A stretch of 64,000 nt of DNA from the NCBI RefSeq assembly GCF_011302055.1, contig NZ_CP049871.1, positions 268,501-332,500 on the forward strand, read 5' to 3'. The position numbers were made by a program, and so were the translations under genes. This DNA is from Sphingomonas sinipercae (GTDB taxonomy: Bacteria > Pseudomonadota > Alphaproteobacteria > Sphingomonadales > Sphingomonadaceae). A model generated the notes under the pieces. It was not told the DNA's origin. It saw nothing but the letters and a program-made list of their open reading frames with translations, and did not search any database. Shown in pieces: positions 56,108 to 64,000 of the stretch (positions are counted from its first letter, which is position 1; each line of letters opens with the position of its first letter).

Positions 56108-57790
56108 ATGCGCGTTTCAAGACAGCTTGCAATCATCATCCTGGCCACGGCTTCGGTCAGCGCACTTGCCAGGCCCGCGCTGGCCGCACCCGCGGAATTG
56201 GCGACCGGCGCGTTCAAGGTTGAGGCCGATGCGCTGCTGCGGTCGGCCTTCGCGGCCGATGGACCGGGCGGGGCAGTGATCGTCACCCGGCGCGGGAAGG
56301 TGGTCTATGCCGCCGCGCGCGGACTTGCGGACGTGGAGACGCGCCGGCCGCTGACGCTCGACACGCCGTTCAAGCTGGGGTCGATCGTCAAGCAATTCAC
56401 CGCCGCCACCGTCCTCCAGCTCGTCGCCGAAGGAAAGGTCTCGCTCGACGATCCGATTTCGCGCTTCCTGCCCGATTTCCCTGAACCGGCCGCCCGGGCA
56501 ACCGTCCGGCAGCTGCTCAACCACAGTTCGGGGATCAACGACTACAGCAAGATTCCCGGCTGGATCACGACGGTCGGTCGGCGCCCGCATACGACCTCCG
56601 AGCTGGTCGCCGAAGTGCGCAACCGGCCGGCCAAGACTGCGCCGGGGGCAAGCTGGGAGTATAACAATGCCGGCTATGCAATGCTCGGCGCGATCATCGA
56701 GAAGGTGACCGGGAAAGCCTGGCACGAAGCGATTGCGGAGCGGATCGCGCGCCCGCTTGGGCTGAAGTCGCTGCTCTATGCGGGCGGGCCCGAAGCGAAC
56801 CGGCTGATGGCGCGCGGCTACAGCGATGACCAGGGGCGGCAGCAGCGGGCCCTGGGCGGCGATGCGAGCGTGGCCCATGCGGCGGGCGGCATGGTCGCCA
56901 GCGCCCGCGACCTCGCGGCATGGGCGAACGCCTTGCATCATGGCCGGGTGGTCAGCCCGGCGCTGTACCGGGAGATGGTGTCCCCTGCCCGGCTGGCGGA
57001 CGGCACGACCCGGCCATATGGCTTCGGGCTGCGGATCCAGCGCTTGCTCGGGCAACGCGCACTCGTTCACGGCGGCGCCGGCGCGGGGCTCGACACCGAC
57101 ACGGCCTATCTTCCGGACCAGGACATTTACGTCGCCGTCCTGGCCAACACGGAAGATGCGAAGCTGGATGCAAGCACATTGAGCCGGCGGCTTGCCGCAC
57201 TCGCAATGGGGCAGCCATTCCCGACCTTCAGCAAGGTGGACGTCCCCTTGCCGGAACTGCAGCCGCTGTTCGGCGCCTATCGCGCCAAGGGCGCACCGCC
57301 TATCAGTTTCTTCAACCGGGCCGGCAAGCTCTACCTGTCGAGCGGCGAGCAGGAGATGGAGGCCTTCGCGGCGGGCGGCGACCGCTTCTTCTTCGGGCCG
57401 GACCGGCTGTTATGGATGCGGTTCTTGCGCAAGCCCGACGGCGCCCATGTGATGGAGCTTCACGAAGCCGACGACGCCAAGCCGGGCGAGGCCGTGCGCG
57501 CCGGCCCGGTGCCGCCGCCGATGACGGTCCCGGCGGCGATCCTGAAATCCTATACCGGGACGTACAAGACCGAAGTGTTCGAAGTGACCGTGGCGATGGC
57601 CGGCGACGGATCGCTGACGATCGCGCCCGCCGGCAAGAGCCCAGCGCCGATGCGGCCGGTTTCGACCACGGAATTTCGGGTCGATGCCGCTGGTTTCCGG
57701 GTCGTGTTCCATCCGGATGACGGCAAGGTCGACCACCTCACCATGCACCGCGGCGCGCGCGAGCTTCACGGCACGCGGATCGCGAAATGA
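56108..57790 (+). CDS. serine hydrolase of the class C beta-lactamase family
   Basis: A 560-residue exported protein with signal peptide ending near ALA-APAEL. The penicillin-recognising domain has SXXK as SIVK at residue 92, YNN at 185-187 and the HGG triad in ALVHGGAGAGLDTD. After about residue 385 come two beta-rich C-terminal modules (LFGAYRAKGAPPISFFN and SYTGTYKTEVFEVTV), as in DUF3471-type esterases and D-amino-peptidases. Hydrolysis of an ester or D-amino-acid peptide is more likely than antibiotic resistance. Upstream open-frame sequence is antisense to DUF2868 and not part of the gene. Confidence 0.9.
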   Translation: MRVSRQLAIIILATASVSALARPALAAPAELATGAFKVEADALLRSAFAADGPGGAVIVTRRGKVVYAAARGLADVETRRPLTLDTPFKLGSIVKQFTAATVLQLVAEGKVSLDDPISRFLPDFPEPAARATVRQLLNHSSGINDYSKIPGWITTVGRRPHTTSELVAEVRNRPAKTAPGASWEYNNAGYAMLGAIIEKVTGKAWHEAIAERIARPLGLKSLLYAGGPEANRLMARGYSDDQGRQQRALGGDASVAHAAGGMVASARDLAAWANALHHGRVVSPALYREMVSPARLADGTTRPYGFGLRIQRLLGQRALVHGGAGAGLDTDTAYLPDQDIYVAVLANTEDAKLDASTLSRRLAALAMGQPFPTFSKVDVPLPELQPLFGAYRAKGAPPISFFNRAGKLYLSSGEQEMEAFAAGGDRFFFGPDRLLWMRFLRKPDGAHVMELHEADDAKPGEAVRAGPVPPPMTVPAAILKSYTGTYKTEVFEVTVAMAGDGSLTIAPAGKSPAPMRPVSTTEFRVDAAGFRVVFHPDDGKVDHLTMHRGARELHGTRIAK

Positions 57791-57805
57791 TGTGAGCCGG
57801 GTGGT

Positions 57806-57833
57806 GCCGTCATGCGCTCGATCGCGTGACGGC
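57806..57833. terminator. hairpin between convergent genes
   Basis: GCCGTCATGCG and CGCGTGACGGC form an 11-base stem with one T-G wobble and a CTCGAT loop, 15 bases after the serine hydrolase stop and 13 before the end of the HerA-like gene. No T-tract. Confidence 0.45.
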
Positions 57834-57846
57834 GGCCCGCGCCAGT

Positions 57847-59526
57847 CTAGCGGCCGTGCCCCCGCCAGCGCTTGACGGTGCGCTGGATAATGCCTTCCTC
57901 GCCGCCGGTTTCGCGCCACAAGGCGGCGAAGCTCGGGTCGGACGAGGCCGGACGCTTTTCCGGCTCCAGGTCGTCGAAGCGGACCCGGATCGGGATGGAG
58001 ACGCCTTCGCCGCAGACGATGCATTCGCGGTTGCGAAGCGCCGGAATCGCGTCGAGGAAGCCGCGCGCGCCTTCCGGCATCGCGGCGCGGACGCAGGCCT
58101 GGTCGCGGTCGTTGTTCAAGCGCATCGAGATGATCGTGCCGCACTGCGACAGCACGCCTTCCGCCAGGTCCGACGGACGTTGCGTGATCAGGCCGAGCGA
58201 AACGCCGTATTTACGACCTTCCTTGGCGATCCGCTCCAGGATCCGGCGCACCGACTGGCCCGACGCATTCTCATCCTTGGGCACGTAACGGTGCGCTTCT
58301 TCGCAGACCAGCAGCAGCGGGCGCTGCGCCTCGGTCCGCGACCAGATCGCATAGTCGAACACCATCCGGGCGAGCACGGAAACCACGACCGAGGTGACTT
58401 CGGAAGGAACGCCGGACACGTCGACGATGGAGATCGGACGGCCGTTCGCGGGGAGCCGGAACAGCTTGGCCAGGAACGACGGCATCGAATCGCTGACCAG
58501 CATCCCGGAAAACATGAAGCTGTAGCGCGGGTCGGCCTTAATCTCGTCGAGCTTGGTTTTCAGCCGCTGGAACGGCAGCGTGTCGCCAGCCCGGTCGAGC
58601 TTGCCCATTTCGTTGACGATGATGCCGTTGAGGTCGGCGAGCAGGTAAGGGATCGGCGAGTCCACCGTCACCTTGCCATATTGGCTCATGTCCTTGCCCT
58701 TGGTGCGGGCGGCGAGCAGGCACTTGGCGAGGATGTCGGCGTCGCGCTGGCGTTCCTGGCCCTGCGTCGTCAGCAGCACCTCGCAATGTTCTTCGAAATT
58801 GAGCAACCAGTAAGGCAGCTGGAGGTTGTCGACGTTGAACAGCTCGCCGCAGCCCTTGAACGCGGCGGAATATTCGCCGTGCGGGTCGATCATCACGATG
58901 TGACCTTCGGGGCTGAGCTGCGAGATCCGGTGCAGGATCAGCGCGACCGAGGTCGACTTACCGGTACCGGTGGAGCCCAGGATCGCGAAGTGCTTGGACA
59001 GCATCGGATCGACGTAGAGCGCGCCGCGAATGTCGTCGGTCGGGTAAACCGTGCCGATTTCGATATGCGGGCTGTCGTCGGCGGCGAAGACGGACCGCAA
59101 GTCGTTGGTCGTCACCGGCATCACTTGCGAGCCCGGGATCGGGTAGCGGGTGACGCCGCGGCGGAAGTTGCTCATTGCCCCGCTGGCGTGGCGCGTGCCT
59201 TCGCCCAAAAAGTCGATGTGGGCGGTGATTTCGCCCTGTTCGTTGGCGGCGAGCGTGCGGACGTTGGCGATCAGCCAGCTGTTGTCGACCAGCATCTTGA
59301 CCTGGCTGCCGACGTGGCCGGACATCGAAACGGCCGGGTCCGAATGGGCATGAAGTGCCGACAGCGTCGCCGCGTCCATGTGGATCTTGGACCCCGAGCC
59401 GGCGATCTCCATCACCCGGCCGACATGCGGCAGGTCGCGCGCCGAAGCGCTTCCCGCTGCCGCCGGCTCCTCGCTGAAGCTGCTGAGTTCGCTGACGAAC
59501 TGTTGCAGGTTCGGCTGATCGTCCAT
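57847..59526 (-). CDS. HerA-like ATPase (DUF87)
   Basis: A 559-residue hexameric-type ATPase with an N-terminal HAS-barrel-like region (up to about 170), Walker A FAILGSTGTGKSTSVALIL near residue 190, Walker B LLLVCEEAHRYVP and the arginine-finger region AKEGRKYGVSLGLITQRPSD. HerA proteins translocate DNA with NurA nucleases; no nuclease is adjacent here, so it may act alone or in another complex. It converges with the serine hydrolase and is transcribed as a single gene. Confidence 0.9.
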   Translation of the reverse strand: MDDQPNLQQFVSELSSFSEEPAAAGSASARDLPHVGRVMEIAGSGSKIHMDAATLSALHAHSDPAVSMSGHVGSQVKMLVDNSWLIANVRTLAANEQGEITAHIDFLGEGTRHASGAMSNFRRGVTRYPIPGSQVMPVTTNDLRSVFAADDSPHIEIGTVYPTDDIRGALYVDPMLSKHFAILGSTGTGKSTSVALILHRISQLSPEGHIVMIDPHGEYSAAFKGCGELFNVDNLQLPYWLLNFEEHCEVLLTTQGQERQRDADILAKCLLAARTKGKDMSQYGKVTVDSPIPYLLADLNGIIVNEMGKLDRAGDTLPFQRLKTKLDEIKADPRYSFMFSGMLVSDSMPSFLAKLFRLPANGRPISIVDVSGVPSEVTSVVVSVLARMVFDYAIWSRTEAQRPLLLVCEEAHRYVPKDENASGQSVRRILERIAKEGRKYGVSLGLITQRPSDLAEGVLSQCGTIISMRLNNDRDQACVRAAMPEGARGFLDAIPALRNRECIVCGEGVSIPIRVRFDDLEPEKRPASSDPSFAALWRETGGEEGIIQRTVKRWRGHGR

Positions 59527-59586
59527 GAATAGTCCCTCGCCACAGATTACGTGCAGGGGATTAACCGGCAGCCGTTAATATTTGGC

Positions 59587-60351
59587 TTAGAAGCGGCGGC
59601 GGAATGCCATTGCGGCGGCGTAGCCGAGGCCGACCGACATCAGCACCGCGGCGAGGCCGTAGAGCAGCGCGTGGCGACGGGCAGCCAGGGCGACGAAGCG
59701 TTCGAACCCGCTCTTTCCGATCTGGATTTCCCGGGTTGCGGCGGCGAGGACCCTATTGTTGTCGATTAGGAAGGTCTCCGCCGTGTAGGTGCCGACCGGA
59801 ACCTGGCTGGGGATGCTGATCCGCGCCCGGTAGAGGACGCCGTCGGTAATCTCGACGCCGTTGGGATCCTCGGCATAAAGGCCCTGGCGGTGGCGAAGGT
59901 CGAGCAGACCCGCTTCGAACCGGCGGGCCTTTTCGGGCAGCGCGCCGGTGCCGGGCGAAAGCTGCAGGTTCTGCAGCCCCAGCTCATAAACCGCGGCGGT
60001 GCGTTCATCGACCAGCTGCGCGATCGGTTTTGAGGAGGCGATTGCGTAAAAGGAGGGGGCCGAGCGGAAGCGGCTGGAATCCGCATTCATCCAGATGGCC
60101 GCGATGCGCTGCTTTTCGCGCACCACGATCGGTTCGACCGGGCCTTTGACGACGACCACGACCTGCGCGCTTTCATTGGGCTGGCGGCCGTCGGGATAGA
60201 TGATGGCGCCGAAGAGAAGCAGTTGCGCTCCGGTGAAGCTGTAGCGAATCTGGATGTTGCGCGAGGAAACGTCGGGGACGAGCACCGGCTTGTCGGCCGC
60301 GGTCAGGCCAAAAGCGGCAAGTGCAAGGATCGCGGCGCGCGCGCGGTTCAC
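59587..60351 (-). CDS. TIGR02186 family membrane-anchored protein
   Basis: A 254-residue exported protein with N-terminal signal (AILALAAFGLTAADK), a beta-rich domain with IQIRYSFTGAQLLLFGAI, VVVVVKGPVEPIVVREK, and YTAETFLIDNNRVLAAATRE, and one C-terminal TM helix (HALLYGLAAVLMSVGLGYAAAM). The family is almost always beside TauE/SafE-type exporters, as here, where its GTG overlaps the exporter stop (GTGA). It probably forms a periplasmic-facing partner; function is unknown. Confidence 0.88.
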   Translation of the reverse strand: MNRARAAILALAAFGLTAADKPVLVPDVSSRNIQIRYSFTGAQLLLFGAIIYPDGRQPNESAQVVVVVKGPVEPIVVREKQRIAAIWMNADSSRFRSAPSFYAIASSKPIAQLVDERTAAVYELGLQNLQLSPGTGALPEKARRFEAGLLDLRHRQGLYAEDPNGVEITDGVLYRARISIPSQVPVGTYTAETFLIDNNRVLAAATREIQIGKSGFERFVALAARRHALLYGLAAVLMSVGLGYAAAMAFRRRF

Positions 60352-61256
60352 AGTTGCTCGATCGAGAAGATTTCGTCCGGCCGCCAGACCAGCCCAAGCC
60401 CCATCCGGAGCGCGACAAGCAAAATGACGATGGCGAGGGCAAAGCGGAGCAGGTCCGGCTTCAGCCGAGTCGCGAGCAGCGCCCCATATTGCGCGCCGAC
60501 GACCCCGCCGATCAGCAACAGCCCGGCAAGGACGATGTCGACGGAGCCGGTGGTCATCGAGTGAATCAGCGTGGTGCCGGCGCTGACGCACAGCACCATC
60601 GCCAACGACGTGCCGATCACCACCCGCGGCGGCATCCGCAGCAGGTAGATCATCGCCGGCACCAGGATGAACCCACCGCCGATGCCCAGCAGCAGGGTCA
60701 GCATCCCGGCGCCGAAGCCGATCGCCAGCGGCGCAATCGGCGACAGGAACAGGCCGGACGCGGCGAAGCGGAAGCGGAACGGAAGCGATGCGGCCCAGCG
60801 CGTGTGGCGGGCCGGTTCCGCCGGCTGGGCGAACTTCACCCAGCCCAGCGTGGACAGCGCATCCTTGAGCATCAGCCCGCCGATCCCGCCAAGCAGGAGC
60901 ACGTAAAGGAAGCCGATGACGACATCGATCTGGCCGGTGCTCTGAAGCGTCCGGAACAGGAATGCGCCGGCGACCGAGCCGAACAGCCCGCCGACCACCA
61001 TCACCGCCGCCATTTGCAGGTCGACCCCGCCGCGGCGCATGTGCACCAGCACGCCCGAGACGCTTGCGCCGGTGATTTGGGTTGTGGCTGACGCGACCGC
61101 GACCGACGGCGGGATGCCGTAGAAAATCAACAGCGGAGTCGTCAGGAATCCGCCGCCGACCCCGAACATCCCGGACAGCAGGCCGACCACCCAGCCGAGG
61201 CCGACGATGAAGAGCGCATTGACCGACTGCCCGGCGATGGGAAGGTAGATGTGCAT
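60348..61256 (-). CDS. sulfite exporter TauE/SafE family protein
   Basis: A 302-residue membrane protein with eight hydrophobic segments and the duplicated TauE motifs: GWVVGLLSGMFGVGGGFLTT in the first half and GFGAGMLTLLLGIGGGFILV in the second. The two GXGGG loops mark the pseudo-symmetric repeat. The family exports sulfite, sulfoacetate or other organosulfur anions; the substrate here is not determined, though the cys genes 13 kb upstream show active sulfur metabolism. It is followed, with overlap, by its TIGR02186 partner. Confidence 0.92.
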   Translation of the reverse strand: MHIYLPIAGQSVNALFIVGLGWVVGLLSGMFGVGGGFLTTPLLIFYGIPPSVAVASATTQITGASVSGVLVHMRRGGVDLQMAAVMVVGGLFGSVAGAFLFRTLQSTGQIDVVIGFLYVLLLGGIGGLMLKDALSTLGWVKFAQPAEPARHTRWAASLPFRFRFAASGLFLSPIAPLAIGFGAGMLTLLLGIGGGFILVPAMIYLLRMPPRVVIGTSLAMVLCVSAGTTLIHSMTTGSVDIVLAGLLLIGGVVGAQYGALLATRLKPDLLRFALAIVILLVALRMGLGLVWRPDEIFSIEQL

Positions 61257-61315
61257 CGCGGTTCAGTGGCTAGCGCCAAAGCCGCCGCAGGGCCACCCGC
61301 GCAGGGCCTCGTCGG

Positions 61316-62407
61316 CTAGAAGTCGGCTGCCAGCGTCAGTGCCGCCCCGGAATTGGGCAGCGCGCTCCCCGCCAGCCGCTGCCGATAGTCGACGTGCGCG
61401 CGGATGTTGTTGCGCAGCCGGACGGTGACGCGCGGCCCCGCATCGACCCGGTAGATTCCGGTCTGGTACCCGCCCCACATGCCGAAGCCCGCCGAATAGC
61501 GGCCGTAGACCGGGCGCGTGAACGCAAGCGCGCCGTCGGCGAACAGGTCGCGCTTGCCGATGCCGACCATGCCGGCCTGCATATAGCCGTCGAGCAGGAA
61601 GCCGAGCGGCACCGGGCGATTGTACAGGCCGCTTTCGGCAAACAGCGCAAAGTCGGAACGGCCGCCGCCGAAACTGCTGATCGATTGGCGGCGTTCAAGG
61701 GTGAAGGCGACCGGCACCGATTGCATCGGCGTGAAGCGGACCCCGCCGGCGATTTCCGCGCCGCGCGATCCGCCGAGCGGGCTGGTCGTGCGCAAGGATG
61801 CGGCCAGCCATTTGTTGAAGGCATAGGTCACGCGGGCGCCGCCCTGGCTTCCGCCGAGCGTGCCGCCGGCAGCGAGCGTGCCGGGGGACGACGGTCCGCG
61901 CAGCACCGCCCAGGACGACATCTGCCAGCGATCGAGCTTTCCGCCGGGTTGCTGCGACTGGACGGCTGCCGGCACGCTTTGGGCAGCGGGCTGGGCGATC
62001 GCGTTAAGCGGGGGAAGCGGGGAGAAGCCCTCGGCCGCGGCGGGGTAATAGATCGACGATGGGTCGAGCGCCGGCAGGCTCCAGGGACCGCGCGGGGCCA
62101 GGGCAGGAAGCGCGCTGGCCACCTGCGCCGCCGGTGCGCTGACCGGCATGTAATAAGGGACTGGGATCGCCATCGGGCGGAATTGCGGAAAATACTGGCC
62201 GGGGGCGGCCGCGGCGACCGGTTCGTTCGGCCAGGGCGTCGGCGGCGCCAATTGCGGTTCGAATGACGCCAGTTGCGTCGGCACGATTGGCGGCAGGGCC
62301 GCGCGCGCCGGGGTGATCGTAAAGCCGGGGATGGCGCCGAGCGCGGTCATCCGGACAGCCGCCCAGCCCGCTATTGCAAGAGTCAGGAACCGAAGTGGTG
62401 CGCTCAT
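61316..62407 (-). CDS. NfrA-like outer-membrane beta-barrel protein
   Basis: A 363-residue protein with a signal-like start (LRFLTLAIAGWAAVRMTALG), a long Pro/Ala-rich linker to about residue 165, and a C-terminal barrel domain. The barrel begins with GGSQGGARVTYAFNKWLAAS, like the C-terminal domain of phage-N4 receptor NfrA, and ends with LNSGAALTLAADF-type terminal aromatic residue F. It lacks the TPR region of full NfrA. The ATG overlaps the stop of the NfrB-like gene (ATGA), so the two form a translationally coupled secretion pair. Confidence 0.72.
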   Translation of the reverse strand: MSAPLRFLTLAIAGWAAVRMTALGAIPGFTITPARAALPPIVPTQLASFEPQLAPPTPWPNEPVAAAAPGQYFPQFRPMAIPVPYYMPVSAPAAQVASALPALAPRGPWSLPALDPSSIYYPAAAEGFSPLPPLNAIAQPAAQSVPAAVQSQQPGGKLDRWQMSSWAVLRGPSSPGTLAAGGTLGGSQGGARVTYAFNKWLAASLRTTSPLGGSRGAEIAGGVRFTPMQSVPVAFTLERRQSISSFGGGRSDFALFAESGLYNRPVPLGFLLDGYMQAGMVGIGKRDLFADGALAFTRPVYGRYSAGFGMWGGYQTGIYRVDAGPRVTVRLRNNIRAHVDYRQRLAGSALPNSGAALTLAADF

Positions 62408-63777
62408 GCGCCAACGTCGGCGGGGAAGATATGCCGGGTCTTGTCCCAGACCGGCTTGGAGCGGCCGATGTAAAGGCGGAGCGCGCGGAAGGCGGCGAAG
62501 ATGGTGATAAGGTTGCCGACCACCAGGCGCGGGATCGCCAGCAACCCTTCGCGCCAGCCATAGGCCGAGCCGGTGAACGCCACCCGCATCGCGATCCGCC
62601 AGGCGAGCAGCCACAGGTTGATCCACAACAGGACCGCAAGCGCCGGGTCGATGCCAATCTGGACCGGCGCGCCGATCGCCTGGGCGACCCACAATTGCCC
62701 CCAGAGGAGCGCTGCGAAATAACCGCAGACCAGCAACAGCGCGGCGATCGGCCCGCGCCGGTCGCGCAGCCGCATCCACCGCTCGCCGATGCCGGCGCCC
62801 CAGCCCAGCCGGTCCCAGCCGGTCAGCGCGATCCCGCCCAGCCAGCGCGCCTTTTGCCGCACTGCTTCGGAAAAGGTCGACGGGAAGTGGCCGCGGCTGG
62901 CGACGACGGCCGGGTTGCCGGGCGCCGCCGGCATGCGCACGAAAATGGTCTTCAGCCCAAGCCCGCCGGCCCGCAGGCCGAGCTCATAGTCTTCGGTCAG
63001 GCTGGCCCCGGCGAACGGTCGCCCTTCCTGCATCGCCGCCATCCGCGCCAGCGTATCGCGCGAGATAGCGCAGCCGACGCCAGCAAGTGGGATGCTGGCG
63101 CCGACTGCTTCCCGGACGACGAGTTCCTTGGTGTGAGCCTCGGCAAACTCGTCGCAATAATGACCCGCGATCCAGCGCGAGCGCGGATCGATCAGCGGCA
63201 GGACTGGCAATTGGATCGCCGCGGCACGATCGATCAAACGGTTGAACACCGCGAATTCGAGCGGGTGGACGACGTCTTCCGCGTCGTGGAGCACGACCGC
63301 TGCCGCGGGCTCGTCCGCGCGAAGCTCATAAGCCAGCAGCGCATCGTAAAGATGGTTGAGGCAGTCCGCCTTCGTCGTTGGCCCGTCCACATCGACGAGC
63401 ACCGGCTCGATCCGGGGGTCGGCGACGGTCGCGATGGCAGCGCCCGTCAGCGGATCGTTGCGATAATGGCCGACGAAAATCCGGTAATTGGAATAGTCGA
63501 TCCGGGCGAGCGACGCGCGCAGCATCTGGGCGATGACCGCCGCTTCGTCCCACGCGGGAACGAAGACGGCGAAGAACGCCTGTCGATCGCCGCCTTCGGC
63601 AAGGGTCTGGCCGAACGCCCGTGGAAAGCGGCGGTAGACGGTCGCCGACCGCCACAGCTGGCGCGCGAAGTAGATGACATCCACGACCAGGTCGTTGATG
63701 GCAAACAGCAGGAACCCCACGCCGCTGAACAGCGCGAGCTCGGACGCAATACGGGTCAGGAAATCGGCGGCGACCAT
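62404..63777 (-). CDS. NfrB-like family 2 glycosyltransferase
   Basis: A 457-residue membrane glycosyltransferase with two N-terminal TM segments, the GT-A domain with FVPAWDEAAVIAQML, the metal-binding VLHDAEDVVHPLE, the TED motif SLTEDYELGLR and the processive QXXRW-type motif RQKARWLGG. Three or four C-terminal TM segments follow. It matches the catalytic part of NfrB, which makes the N4-receptor exopolysaccharide, but ends before the C-terminal MshEN domain that binds cyclic-di-GMP in E. coli NfrB. Synthesis and export of an unknown polymer are inferred. Confidence 0.85.
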   Translation of the reverse strand: MVAADFLTRIASELALFSGVGFLLFAINDLVVDVIYFARQLWRSATVYRRFPRAFGQTLAEGGDRQAFFAVFVPAWDEAAVIAQMLRASLARIDYSNYRIFVGHYRNDPLTGAAIATVADPRIEPVLVDVDGPTTKADCLNHLYDALLAYELRADEPAAAVVLHDAEDVVHPLEFAVFNRLIDRAAAIQLPVLPLIDPRSRWIAGHYCDEFAEAHTKELVVREAVGASIPLAGVGCAISRDTLARMAAMQEGRPFAGASLTEDYELGLRAGGLGLKTIFVRMPAAPGNPAVVASRGHFPSTFSEAVRQKARWLGGIALTGWDRLGWGAGIGERWMRLRDRRGPIAALLLVCGYFAALLWGQLWVAQAIGAPVQIGIDPALAVLLWINLWLLAWRIAMRVAFTGSAYGWREGLLAIPRLVVGNLITIFAAFRALRLYIGRSKPVWDKTRHIFPADVGA

Positions 63778-63946
63778 CGACTAGAACAGTCGTTCGGCCA
63801 CATATGCGGTGATGGAATCGCTCGGCACTCAGCGCCTCCGGACAAGGGCTTTGATTGAACCGAGCGCGGCTTGGATGGCACAAGCGCGACGAAGTCTCAA
63901 GATTGGATGGTTACCGCATGATAATGGATGCGTTAGGTTGATCGCC

Positions 63947-64000
63947 ATGGCCGGACGCTATCTCCTTGCCGTTTCGGCGCTTGTCGTCGCGGCCCCCGCC
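63947..64000 (+). CDS. secreted protein, N-terminal signal peptide only (runs off the window)
   Basis: Eighteen codons, MAGRYLLAVSALVVAAPA, form a signal peptide ending at the window edge. It is divergent from the NfrB-like gene with 169 bases between the starts, so it may belong to the same exopolysaccharide locus. The rest cannot be seen. Confidence 0.6.
   Translation, partial: MAGRYLLAVSALVVAAPA

Noticed and set aside
55953..56279. A possible small gene starting MNDSFGGTAPP before the serine hydrolase
   Set aside because: The frame runs on into the serine hydrolase in another phase, with Arg-rich shadow composition; no good ribosome binding site or conserved end.
56108..57790. Antibiotic-resistance beta-lactamase
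   Set aside because: The protein has the class C fold motifs but also two extra C-terminal beta domains and lacks the compact size of resistance enzymes; an esterase or peptidase role is more likely.
57826..59532. A 568-codon plus-strand open frame opposite the HerA-like gene
   Set aside because: The minus-strand frame has clear Walker A and B motifs; the plus frame is an Arg/Asp/His-rich shadow.
63860..63946. A second sigma-54-like site (TGGCAC) before the partial gene at the right edge
   Set aside because: The -12 GC element is absent at the required spacing.

Overview
The window looks like chromosomal DNA of a high-GC alphaproteobacterium, most likely a member of the Sphingomonadales. 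This is inferred from the gene complement (paired DUF4402 secreted proteins, FdxA ferredoxin beside an S4 protein and a SUV3-like helicase, heparinase-like gene in front of purH, SDHAF4-type small protein) and from frequent overlapping ATGA/GTGA/TTGA gene junctions. I saw no rRNA, tRNA, CRISPR array, complete insertion sequence or prophage.

Region by region. 1-8 kb: housekeeping genes hemC (cut by the window edge), tsaD, gpsA, SDHAF4-like, rsmB, rpe, a frameshifted heparinase-family gene and purH. 8-12.4 kb: polA followed by an overlapping flippase gene. 12.5-16.2 kb: a tight three-gene operon (N-formylglutamate amidohydrolase-like, MATCAP-like HEXXXH metallopeptidase of the DUF1704 family, glutathione-synthetase-like ATP-grasp ligase). 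16.2-26.2 kb: nadB with an ABC ATPase, two DUF4402 proteins, a zinc-finger protein, tldD, DUF924, then an ABC exporter-recQ-DUF442 operon. 26.2-32.5 kb: small secreted or membrane proteins, an SDR and a PspC protein behind a near-consensus sigma-54 promoter. 32.5-36.8 kb: a stress and metal segment. It has a 33-residue Cys-rich peptide behind a MerR-type promoter, and an FNR-type regulator flanked by two matching FNR boxes that drive a three-TM protein and a membrane/DUF305 fusion.

36.8-41 kb is a plastic region. It contains remnants of DUF1810 (two pieces), DUF305, DUF4287 and thiC, and a lower-GC insertion carrying a DarTG toxin-antitoxin pair. 41-48 kb returns to core functions: a VIT-family transporter, thiC with its TPP riboswitch and an unusual C-terminal insertion, an outer-membrane barrel protein, and cysD with a fused cysNC for sulfate activation. 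48-64 kb holds fdxA, an S4 protein, a SUV3-like helicase, an M23 peptidase, the DUF3482/DUF2868 GTPase pair, a serine hydrolase, a HerA-like ATPase, TIGR02186 with TauE/SafE, and a NfrB-like glycosyltransferase coupled to a small NfrA-like outer-membrane barrel.

The most notable observations are the MerR-type promoter/CXC peptide unit, the amidohydrolase/MATCAP-like/ATP-grasp operon, the DarTG island between pseudogenes, the two FNR boxes with near-identical promoter geometry, the sigma-54/PspC unit, and the two-copy thiC history with a repeat-like insertion inside the surviving gene. All function calls come from reading motifs and family knowledge; no database search was run.
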